Positions 1 to 9,225 of a stretch of DNA of 64,000 nt are shown in pieces; position 1 is the stretch's first letter; the number at the start of each line of letters is the position of its first letter. The notes below the pieces were generated by a model. It was not told where the DNA came from. It saw nothing but the letters and a program-made list of their open reading frames with translations, and did not search any database. Source of the stretch: Tolypeutes matacus (taxonomy: Eukaryota; Chordata; Mammalia; Cingulata; Chlamyphoridae); contig JAKSZT010054458.1 in assembly GCA_026826555.1 (NCBI GenBank), positions 2,849,358 to 2,913,357 of the forward strand. The letters run 5' to 3'. Both the position numbers and the translations under genes were made by a program.

Positions 1-524
1 AGAATAATCAGCTTGTAAAGACCTCTTATTGCATGTAACTATGAATCTTGTCATCCAACGAGTCAAGACAGGGGAGTGTTATGTGCCCCAAGGGGATGGC
101 GAGGAAGGAACAGAAAAGATCAAACAGGGAGTCTTTAGTGGTTAGGGGAAATGTTTTTCATACCTTATAGTAATGGAAACAGGACATGGTAAATATCAAC
201 AAAATATTAAACTGTACCCTCTAAATTGTAAACTATACTGTAAACCATTGACAATGTTTAGTAGCTATGTTTCACTATCTGTATAACAGTTATAACAATG
301 CTACCATCCATATAAAAAATGTTTTAATATGGGGTGAGGAAAGGGGAAGGAGGTTGGGTATATGAGAGTTTCTAGTATTCTGTGTGTGACTTTGCTGTGA
401 CCTAAAACTTCTTTGAAAATTAAATGAAAAATTGGAAGACACTGGGGAGTGAGAGGGAGAAGGTGCCATGGTACAGACTGGACATCTGATAATGCAGTGA
501 TAAAAGGAAAAAATAGTAATAATT

Positions 525-548
525 AAAAAAAATTTTTTTTTTTTTTTT
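525..548. repeat. A8/T16 homopolymer junction
   Basis: Eight A followed by sixteen T at the join between the spacer and module B of the retroposon. The antisense copy has a degenerate A/T-rich stretch at the corresponding place (about 33730-33790), so the run is probably an expanded feature of the element. Confidence 0.8.
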
Positions 549-1287
549 ACCCATTTTTTGAATGTCCCAATCCTTTAATTTTATTTTAATTTTAGGTTTT
601 TTTTCTGAGTTTCCATGTATTTTATCTCTTACATTTAAGCTTATCATTATTATTTCATTTTCCTATTAATTGTATTTGGCTATTATATGGGCTTCATCTT
701 CAAGGAAGGTTTAGATACAGAAGGGATACAATGGGGGCAGTAGAGGATATTTGGTAGGGGGTGTCTGGGATGGGGGAGTTTCATGGGAGGATGTTCATCT
801 GAATATACATGAGAGATATATAAAATTGTTCAAATGATCAAGGGGTGGGATATGGTCACAGTGGGTAGACAACCACTCATTAAATGAGGGAATACTGAAT
901 TCCCAACCTCGAGAGCTCTGCCACATTCTCCAAGGGAGCAGCAACAGTCCCCCGAGTGCAGGGGCAGTGTCTGGCAAAGGAGGATGGTCCAATGATGTGA
1001 TCTTGTTATTGATGACTAGCCTTATGAGTCTTTGCTCTTGTAATTGAAACTTAGCCTATTGTTATGGGATGCCTAAGGGTTGCCACCTGAGAGTCTCCTT
1101 TTTGCTCAAATGTGGCCTCTCTCCAAGCCAAACTCATCATATGAATGCATTATCTTCCCCCCAATGTGGGACATGACCCCCGCCGATGAGCTTCCCTGGC
1201 AACGAGGGATTAATACCAAGTGCCAACTGGCAATATGACTGGAAAAAGACTGAATGAAAGGGGAGAAAGGTAAAGCCAAATGAGTTC

Positions 1288-1881
1288 ATGTGGCTAAGAG
1301 ACTTCAAAGGGAGTCGGGAGGTCATCCCAGAGGTAATGCTTATGCACACCTCAGTAGGATCTCATAGAACACCAAAGTGGGTATCACCCCACACAGAGGG
1401 GCTCTTGAGGGCTCTGGAGACACCCAGGTCCTATATGGGGCAGGGTATAGCTCCAGAGATTGATGCCCTATCAGTGGGCTCTACTTTTGAATCTGTGCTC
1501 CTGAGAGTGACAGAGTTGGACTCAAATAAGTCCTCCCTGCATATGGTCCATCAGTCCCTTCTATTCAAACCTATATGTGATGCTGGAGTTTGTAGGTGTA
1601 CTTCCAGAGACTGGAGCCTTTCACCTGCCCATGTGCCAGCTGTGCCTGGAATCTCGGTGGAGCTGCAACTCCTACTCTACAGCTCAATGGACTCACCCAA
1701 GACACCTGGTGAGGAGATGATGATGGACAATGGCCATCCCAGGGAATGGATAGAGCCTGCAGCTGCAGGCAGAATAATCCCATCTATCATATCCATGGGA
1801 TATGGGCCCTCTCTCACTTGGAGGTGGAGTGGACATCATCATCCCAAACTCCTCAGGACTGGGGGAAGAGCTATGGACTAG
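1288..1881 (+). other. 197-codon ORF inside module B, probably non-coding
   Basis: This is the longest open frame in the window and starts MWLRDFKGSREVIPEV. It lies wholly inside the repeat. The matching frame in the antisense copy (about 33040-32500) reads WLRDFKVSREVIPEVRLMH and then meets a TGA, where this copy has AGA, with further stops beyond. The protein has no domain I recognise. I read the open frame as chance in a GC-richer part of the repeat, not as a gene. Confidence 0.2.
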
Positions 1882-2310
1882 CGTGGACTTAATGGTATTC
1901 TGTTGTAGACATATTGTGATTCAAGCAATTGAAGAAATTACAAGAGTGAGTTACAGCCAGTGGCCACTGGACACTTTCGGGGCAGGGAAGGGAAAAGCAA
2001 TTGTAATATAGGGGCTTTTTCCGGACTTGGGAATTATCCTGCGTGACATTACAACAACAGATATAGGTCATTTTATATCAGCATATACCATGCAGAACTG
2101 TGTGGGACAGAGTGTGGTCTACAATGTGAACTATGGTCCATGCTTAGTGGCAAAGCCCCAGGATGTGTATATCCATTGCAGGTGATGTGCCACACTAATG
2201 AAAGATGTTTATGTGGGATGTTATGAAAGGTGGGGGAGGTGGGGAACATGGGAATCCCTGTAATTTTTGTATAACATTTAAGTAATTTAGCCATCTTTTA
2301 AAATATATAT

Positions 2311-2496
2311 TAAGAAAGTACCACACAAAGTATCAACAATAGCAGAGTATATGTGAACATTGTGCTTTTCCATAATGATCTGTAATCCTGTAGTGTTTCT
2401 AATGTAAAAATAATAATATTTTGAAATGTTATACTGACAGAAAAAATAAACTGCTTTAAAAAAACAACAAAACAAAACAACAACAACAACAAAAAG
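2311..2496 (+). pseudogene. Polyadenylated transcript 3' end, unidentified retrocopy
   Basis: About 150 bases of AT-rich, UTR-like sequence end in AATAAA followed a dozen bases later by an impure A-rich tail containing CAA repeats (about 2458-2495). It sits directly after the tail of the preceding retroposon. The signal plus tail arrangement is typical of a 5'-truncated processed transcript. No coding part is present, so the parent gene is unknown. It might instead be the end of another repeat family. Confidence 0.4.
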
Positions 2497-2715
2497 CTTC
2501 AATTAGATACCATTTCACACATACTGGAATGACCACTATTAACAAAAAAGAAAACTACAAGTGTTAGGAGAGGATTTGGAGAGATAGGAATGGTTATTCA
2601 CTGTTGGTGGGAATGTAGAATGGCATATGGGTATCCCATATATTTTTAATGTAATATTTATGTAATTTAAGTATCTTCTAAAAAATCAAAAAGTATATTT
2701 AAAAGAAAAAGCAAG
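2497..2715 (+). mobile_element. L1 ORF2 segment fused directly to bipartite-retroposon tail
   Basis: Positions about 2497-2624 match the conserved L1 stretch around the C-terminal end of ORF2 (GATACCATTTCACAC, then ACTACAAGTGTTAGGAGAGG, then CACTGTTGGTGGGAATG). At about 2625 the sequence switches without a gap to the terminal tail of the bipartite retroposon (CATATGGGTATCCCATATAT, then an A-rich end). The rest of ORF2 and all of module B are missing. It is either a large internal deletion or a template-switched chimera. Confidence 0.6.
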
Positions 2716-2739
2716 GGGTATAGGCAAGCACATAACCTC

Positions 2740-3545
2740 TTGGAGTCAGCACTCTGTCAGTGGACCTTACCTAGGAATTTATGACAACCTCTTTCCCCAA
2801 TGTAAAAGATTCATTTATAATTTCCCAACATGTACTTCTTCTACCCCTTTTATATGAGCATATAATTAGCACTTCACTCGTTAAATATTTGCCTCAGAGA
2901 CTTAAATCTTCAGTCTGTTCATGTACTGATTAAGCCCTGAATCTCAGCAGAGTTGTGGCCAACACCTACTCTCCAGTTCATTGGATTAGTCCAGGACAAT
3001 GAAGTAAATGATGATGGACAACCCCCATCCCCAAAAGCAGAGAGTATCTACAACTGCAAAGAGAACAGTCCCTTCCACCTGCCACATAAGATAGAAGATT
3101 CCTGTCAGTCTGAAGCAGAACGGGCTTCCCCAAATCCTCAAGACTGAGGAATGAACAAACATATAGGGAGAATGCAACCATAGACAAAGTAAGCTTATTT
3201 ATATTGTAGTAAAGGAAGAACATGTTACATTGATGTAAAGATAGTGGTTACCATAGGTTGTGAGGGGAAGGGAAGGGAAGGGAATAATAAGTGGAACATC
3301 GGGCATTTTTAGGGCATTGAAATTAAGTGTAAATCACAATGTAAACTATAGGCCTTGGTTAGTAGCAATGCTTCCATATTTACACATCAATTGAAACAAA
3401 TGTATCACACTATTGCAAAATGTTATTAATAGGGAAAGATGAGGGAGGGGAAGGGAATGGGGTATATGGGAATTCCTTATACTTTCAATGTAACTTTTCT
3501 GTCGTCTAAAACCTCTTTTAAAATAAACTTTTAAATTATATGAAA
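2740..3545 (+). mobile_element. Bipartite retroposon, copy 2 (5'-truncated module B)
   Basis: Aligns by eye with the 3' half of module B in the copies at 1-2310 and 32030-33790: CAGCACTCTGTCAGTGGACC near the start, the CTCAGCAGAG and ACTCTCCAGTTCATTGGA blocks in the middle, and the G-rich tail with TATGGGAATTCC at about 3467. An A-rich end follows. A short (GGGAA)n run lies inside it. Confidence 0.7.
3263..3284. repeat. (GGGAA)n short tandem repeat
   Basis: GAGG followed by repeated GGGAA units inside the retroposon. Other copies have a G-rich block here, so this is local slippage in the element. Confidence 0.7.
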
Positions 3546-4130
3546 GAAAGGAATCATTATTAACCGAACCAGCATAAAGAGAACTACACTGCAGAAAATC
3601 ATAGCAAAAATACTTAAAAGCAAAAACAAAGTGAAAACATTAGAAACAGCAAGAAGGGAAGATAAAAGACGTTTTTGTGAAAGGAGTGGTAGACTGAGCA
3701 GTCTTCTCAACAGACAGAATAGAAATTAAAAGACAAATTTTGATATTTTCAAAATTTTAAAATAATTAACTGCAAGCTCAGAATTCTATATCCAATAAAA
3801 TATTATTTTAAGAAGAAGACCAAACTAAAACTATTTTGATAAAACTTTAAGAAAATTTATGCCAGAAACTCCTTCTAAACAAAATGCTAAAATATATTCT
3901 TCACGCAGAAGGAATATGATCCTAGATGAAAAGATTGACATATGAACTAGTGAAAATATTAAAAATAAGGTAAATAAAAATGGATGTTGACAAGAATGGT
4001 ATCTAAAAATTCTTAAAGTAGTTTTAAGTAATTTACACTGTTTAAATCTTATAACTACACTATGATATTTGGGACAAACTGATATATCATCCTGTGATTT
4101 AACAACAGTAGCAATTAAGTGAAAGATGAA
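3546..4130 (+). mobile_element. L1M remnant: 3' part of ORF1 and inter-ORF region
   Basis: Resembles the end of ORF1 of ancient L1 elements: the CAGAATTCTATATCCA block at about 3780 and the GCAGAAGGAATATGATCC block near 3906, which is close to where ORF1 normally ends. Several stops break the frame. The inter-ORF sequence continues beyond 5500, so this and 5500-6476 are read as one L1M that was split by insertions between about 4140 and 5500. Confidence 0.6.
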
Positions 4131-4293
4131 TGTTCTTGCTAATGGTGAAAATACTAATAGTTATCTTTTATAAGTGAAGATACAATAAAGATTCTGACTC
4201 CAATTTTTAATGTTCCATGAATTGCATTTAGGCTTCTACCTTTCTCTTCTCCACCACCATACATCTGGTACTTTAGATAAGGTAACACATATA

Positions 4294-4334
<41 letters not shown>
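4294..4334. repeat. (AAT)n microsatellite, about 13.7 units
   Basis: Uninterrupted AAT units next to an L1 3' tail, which is a common seeding place for A-rich microsatellites. Confidence 0.95.
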
Positions 4335-4595
4335 GATAAGTTGGGGGGAAAATACACCAAATGTAAGATACTTTGGTTAGTAGTAATATTTTGAGGATGC
4401 TCTTTAATCATTAGTTAAAAATGCTTCACAACAATGCAAAATATTGGTGGTAGGGTTAGGTATGAGAGCTCTGTATGATGTTATGTATGTTTGTTTTGTA
4501 AGTTCACAACTATTACTATGCACTTATTGTTTATGTACGTTTATGTATGAATGATATACGTCAATAAATTTTTTAAAAATCTCTTAAGCCCTCCA
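4335..4595 (+). mobile_element. L1 3' tail fragment
   Basis: Matches the conserved end of mammalian L1 3' UTRs: TTAGTAGTAATATT, ATGCAAAATATTGGTGGTAG, a GAGAGCTCTGTATG block, TTTTGTAAGTTCACAACT and an AATAAATTTTT end. It inserted into the L1M whose parts lie at 3546-4130 and 5500-6476. Confidence 0.55.
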
Positions 4596-4705
4596 ACCCT
4601 AGTTTCTGTGTGTGAACTCTTCTCAAGCCTTGCGCCTACCCACACAAAAGCCCAAATATCCCTTGGTAAACTCTCTTTCAAGTTCTGAAGTTTCATGACC
4701 TATTA

Positions 4706-5456
4706 TTTTTTTCTTAGTTATTTGTTTTTTATTTTTAAAGAAGCTTTAGTTTACATAAATGTTACATAAAAAATATAGCTGATTCCCATATAACCTACCT
4801 GCTCCCCCTCCCACACATTCCCCCATTAACAATATCTTTTATTAGTGGTACATTTGTTACGGTACATTTGTTACATTTGATGAGTACATATTGAAGCATT
4901 GTTACTAACCATGGACTACAGTTTACATTATAGTTTATACTTCGCACTGCACTATTTTATAGGTTTTGACAAAATGTATAATGACCTGTACCCATCATTA
5001 CAGTGTCCTGCAGGAGAATTCCAATGTCCCTGATAAACCTATTCTTTCCTCTCCATCCCCTCAGAACCTCTGGTGGCCATTGCCTTTACATCAATGATAC
5101 AACTTCTTCCATTGCTAGAATAATCATAATTCTACTTAAGTCCATAGTTGCATTCCCCCCTTATGTTTGTTCATCTCGCAGTCTTGAGGATTTGGGGATG
5201 GTGATGTTTCCAGTTGAGAGGGGGCTTAGGTCCCATGGGGCAGGTATATGGAACTGTCTTGCTTGCAGTTGTAGATATTTTTTGTTTTTTGGAATGGGCA
5301 TTGTCCATCATCATCTCCTTGTTAGTCATCCAGGGTGAGTCCAATGAACTCGAGAGTAGGTGTTAACAACACTGCTGAGATTCAGGGCTCAACTGGCATA
5401 TGATTATACTGAAGATTTAAGTCTCTGGGATATAAATTTAACCAGTATAGTGCTAA
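4706..5456 (-). mobile_element. Bipartite retroposon, copy 3 (5'-truncated module B)
   Basis: T-rich start, then TTTACATAAATGTTACATAA and GATTCCCATATAACC, which are the reverse complement of the terminal tail. It continues through the blocks CTTGAGGATTTGGGGATGG, ATTCAGGGCTCAACTGG and GATTTAAGTCTCTGGGA. It stops at about 5456, where the copy at 32030-33790 continues. Being 5'-truncated with a T-rich end fits target-primed reverse transcription. Confidence 0.75.
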
Positions 5457-5499
5457 TGGGGTTTATCCTGCCTTCATGGGGGAAATACCAAACAGAAGG

Positions 5500-6476
5500 T
5501 AATCTTCAGAGTAGTGACTAAATATATGGTTAAAGAATGTATAACTCCTCACTAGTGGTAAGAAAATTAAATAGTAAAAACTAATCAATTAATTAAAAAA
5601 TATTGGAAAGGGGAGAAAATAGCAGTACAGGTAAGGCAAATAGATTCAAATATTAATATGGTTAACTTAAACCAAATACATCAATGATTATATTAAATAT
5701 AAATCATCTAAATGATTTTATCAAAACATAAAGACTAAAAGTCTTAAAAAAAACTGTTATCCAATTTGAAAGGAACAACCTAAAATCAAATGATACAAAA
5801 AGGATTAAAGCAATTGAAAACTACATACCACATCATATCCTAATGATAAAAGTTTTAATTTACTAAGCAATTCAAAAAAGATGAATCACATCATATAATG
5901 ACCTTTTAATTCACTAAGAAAATAATAATTCTAAATTTGTATGTACCTAATAATATGCCCCAAATGTGGAAAGCAAAAGTAGAATTTCAAGGGGGCAGCA
6001 GATGAAACAATAACCCAGATGAAAGCATTTAACATACCTCTCTGAGGATCAACCAAAAAAATTAGTAAGAACATAGAATATTAGAACCACATAATTTAAA
6101 AAATATAGCCTAATATTTAAAGAACCCAGCACCTCATAATTATAGGGTATGTATTTTTTCCATGTGCAAATGGAATATTTACAAAACTTCATCATATACT
6201 GGGCCACAAAGCAATTGACAATGAATTTTAAATGAATGACATGCGAAGTCTTTTTTTTCTATGAATACAGTGTAATTAATTTATAAATTGAAACAAAGTA
6301 TCCCTGGAAAAATCCCTGTATGCTTAAAATTTAGAAGTTAGAATTCTCCATAAGCAATGGGTAAAAGAAATAAATTTAGAAATTATTTGAAACTGAAAAA
6401 TTACTGCCTCTCTCAACTTGTAGAATACAGCTAAATCCATACTTAGAAGTACATTAATAATCTTAAAATAATATCT
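5500..6476 (+). mobile_element. L1M remnant: start of ORF2, endonuclease region
   Basis: Old L1 ORF2 sequence with many lesions. Recognisable blocks are the run to ATTAAATATAAATCATCTAA before about 5710, TATGTACCTAATAAT near 5940, and CATATACTGGGCCACAAAGC near 6194, which encode endonuclease-domain motifs in intact L1. The last L1 block is at about 6430-6460 (ACAGCTAAATCCATACTTAG). The frame is destroyed. Confidence 0.65.
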
Positions 6477-6765
6477 TCTAAAAGAAGAATTGCAAGGTCA
6501 AGGTGGGGAGGGAGGATTGCAAGCATCTCAGCACAATGTAGAAAACTCTGATTTCTGCACCAGAACTCTCCATGTAGTTGACTGAAGCTTTATTGGACTC
6601 TGTTCTGAGATCAAAAGCTGCTTCATCCTTTACTTTCACATTTCTCAATGCCTGATAAATGCTCTGTATGCCAAAGTCAACATCAGAGTTTGCTTCAAGA
6701 AAACCCAAATTGCAGTATTGCTGAAGTTGAAAATATGCATACACAATGACCCAACACATCACTCT
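6477..6765 (-). pseudogene. Unidentified open segment inserted in L1M (retrocopy candidate)
   Basis: On the minus strand an open frame of 112 codons spans 6816-6478. About 83 codons (roughly 6731-6480) look coding-like, with mixed composition and content such as NSDVDFGIQSIYQALRN and ASVNYMESSGAEIRVFY. The other two minus frames stop quickly. The segment lies between two parts of the same plus-strand L1M, so it arrived after that L1. There is no poly-T at its left edge, so a classic processed pseudogene is not proven. I do not recognise the protein. Confidence 0.35.
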
Positions 6766-7210
6766 TAATATTAATATATTATCAACAGAAATACATTTGC
6801 AACAAGAGTCAAGCACAAGAAAAGTCCATAATGCTACTATTTATTATGGGCAAAAATTAAAGTCAATAATAATGGAATATATCTACATGTTTGGCTATAT
6901 TCCTACTATAGATGACTATGTTGCAATAAAATTAGTGAACTACAGTGTCGTGTAACAACAAAGATGAATGCAACAAGAAAAAGTAAAGGAAACCACAAGG
7001 TATACTTAATTTATAATTAGATTTATGAAAAGTTCACTTATCAGTCAGAACTCAGGTATAGTGCTAGAATTTCAGATAACAGTTACATTTGGGTTTGACG
7101 GAAAATTAGTGATTAAGCAGGTTCATTAAGAAGGCTTCTGAGTTTCTGGTTATATACTGGTTAAAGGCAAGTTGGTGATTGTATGTGTGTCCACTTTATG
7201 GTAATTCACT
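6766..7210 (+). mobile_element. L1M remnant: 3' end
   Basis: Resembles the L1 stretch encoding the end of ORF2 and the start of the 3' UTR: CATAATGCTACTATTTATTA, AATAATGGAATATATCTACAT, GCAATAAAATTAGTGAACTAC and AACAACAAAGATGAATGCAAC. It then degenerates. It is probably the continuation of the L1M at 5500-6476, with the intervening ORF2 deleted. Confidence 0.5.
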
Positions 7211-7299
7211 CAATGAAATATCTATATTCTGGATTCTGTACTAAAACAATCCTGTGGATGTTTGATCTATTCCTTCAACATTCAGTTCAATCAGTCCAC

Positions 7300-7556
7300 A
7301 CCAAGGTCTTTCCTTATATAATGCATCTTCTTTGTCTTTCCACCACATCTGTCATATCAACATATTTTTTTCTTTTATATTACTTATCATAATACCAAAT
7401 GTTATTAGTTTGCTTGTTAATTGATTGTTTTGCCTTCCTTCCACAAGGCTTTCCCCATGAGATTAGGATCTTTCTTTGTTTGCTCATGATTACATTTCCA
7501 ACACCTTAACAGTGTTTAGCATGTAGAAGAACTCAATAAATATTTGTTGAATGGAT
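7300..7556 (+). mobile_element. L2 3' end
   Basis: Ends in the diagnostic L2 terminus: AACAGTGTTTAGCATG, then ACTCAATAAATATTTGTTGA, then ATGGATGAG. Upstream are the ACAAGGCTTTCCCCATGAGA and TTTGTTTGCTCATGATTAC blocks expected before it. Confidence 0.7.
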
Positions 7557-9213
7557 GAGAAAATTTAACCAATTATTTTTGAACCATATATTGAATAACT
7601 CTTTACTAAAGTATTCATTTTTTAATATCGCTTGTATTATATATACAATTGTTTTACATTTTGCATCTGGATTCTTTTTTTTTTTTTTTTTCAGGCATTT
7701 TTCTCTATGCTTTGGCCTACATCCAGTTCAATATTAGTTATTTCCTTTTCTTGAACTGTAATGTTTATAGTAGTTTTCAAAGATTCAAGGCTGGAGTGAA
7801 GCAACTGTCATATAAAACTTGTCTTTTCCATACTTTTAACAAATGCAAGTTTTTGGTTGTCATTTTTAAATATGTGGAGAGATTTGTTTTTGAGATTGTA
7901 TCTATATATAAAATTAAGTAGATAATAATTCAATTCCTGAGAACATTGTTATAAAATAGCTAATGAGTCAAATATATTCATGTTTAATTGTTTGAAATAT
8001 CATCACTTATTTCATTCTTTTAAAAATTTTCATGTAAGTTGTTTTAGTCTTTTTAAAAAGTGATTTGGTTCCTTTCAAAGAAATACTAATAGAAAATCGA
8101 TTAAATTGGACACTAGCTGTATATATTTCTGTGTTTGTGTATGTAAACAAGCATGTCCAAAAAGAATGTCACTAATTAACAGATGTGATTATAGCAAATC
8201 TAGGAGAAAGGTTCTACTCAAGATTTATAAACCTCTGAAATCAAACACATGAACAAAGTTCCATTTCTGAAATAAAATGACTAATATACTATGAATAATA
8301 ATGTTATCTATGACTTTTGAGTTTAGATGTGTGGTATCAGAAGGAGTGGAAAAACCAATAAAGAACACATGAGTCATAGAAATAGACCCTATGTGTGTGT
8401 GCATGTTCAGATGAATATTTAAATAGCTTTGAAAAGTTCAAGTAATTGAGAGACATCATTTCAGTCTAAAAACACAATATAGATTATTAAATATAAATTA
8501 TGCAAACTTGAAAATCTATTTGTTATTTAACTATTCTGCCTAGGGAAAAGTTGGATACTGCCTCAGTTCCAACAATAGCTATACAGTACTGGTAACTGCA
8601 TTATGTGCACCCATACTTGGGGAACTGTCAAAACCATCAACCTTTGAAAATTTCTACTCCTACTCATCCTATTATTCTGTTTAATCTTTTGTTTTAACTA
8701 TTTTTTAAAATTCTTATAAGTGTAATAAGTGCGCATAGTTTAAAAAGTCAAATAGTACTACCAGGTTTAATAAAAAAATAGAACTCAATTACCTCACTTT
8801 TACCATCCCCAGTCTGACTGTATAGGCAAATATTTTCACTTTTTTAAGAAATTTGTTCTATTTATTCACATACTTTAAAATAACATACTTTACTGTCATT
8901 TCTTGAAGTATCAACTTCAGAGATGATCTATTGTCTTTGATATTTGAAAGATAAAAATAGCACTTTTAATTGCCATTTTTGTTCCTTTCTTTCTTTCTAA
9001 AATAATGCTATGATTTTTTAAAAATTAAATCAATATTCTTTGCAGCATCATAATCAACTTTGTAAATATTGCTATTACTTTACCATGATTGCATTTCCTT
9101 TCTGCTTTCCCTGTAGATAATAATAGATTTTTTTAAAGTTGGTATTTTGTAATGAATCTATTGTAAATAGAGGAGAGGTACCCTGGAAAGAAATAGAGAA
9201 AACTGAAGGTTAA
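7557..9213. other. No gene seen; one weak old-repeat match
   Basis: AT-rich sequence with short T runs (about 7674-7691) and no supportable ORF. At 8690-8870 the TTTAAAAAGTCAAATAGTAC block followed by a CCATCCCCAG-type region looks like an old L1M 3' UTR fragment. That match is from memory and weak. Confidence 0.5.
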
Positions 9214-9225
9214 GAATCAGTGAGT
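9214..9225. repeat. Left target-site duplication, 12 bp
   Basis: GAATCAGTGAGT, matched after the A-rich tail at 10896-10907 by GAATCAGTTAGT (one mismatch). The pair brackets the retroposon at 9226-10895. Confidence 0.65.

Larger units (their letters stand above)
1..2310 (+). mobile_element. Bipartite L1-tailed retroposon, copy 1 (left end cut by window)
   Basis: Module A occupies 1 to about 419, a spacer about 420-540, and module B about 541-2310. Both modules end in the same kind of tail: a G-rich stretch, then TATGGGAAT-like sequence, then a CTTCTTTGAAA- or ATCTTTTAAAA-type end. The same A-spacer-B order is seen in antisense at 32030-35285, including a spacer beginning near AAGACACTGGGG, so this is read as one element rather than two neighbouring insertions. 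The tail resembles that of ordinary mammalian L1 (compare 22190-22340). No conserved reading frame is visible, so mobilisation by L1 in trans is inferred. It could instead be the long 3' UTR of a lineage-specific L1. I cannot assign a database name. Confidence 0.75.

Noticed and set aside
1288..1881. Longest ORF (197 codons) as a real gene of the retroposon
   Set aside because: It lies in a repeat and the homologous frame in the antisense copy has a TGA soon after VRLMH, plus later stops. No domain is recognised.
4154..4411. 85-codon minus-strand ORF with poly-Tyr
   Set aside because: The tyrosine run is the (AAT)n microsatellite read in reverse.
5003..5338. 111-codon plus-strand ORF
   Set aside because: It lies entirely within the antisense copy of the bipartite retroposon, so it is a chance frame on the wrong strand.
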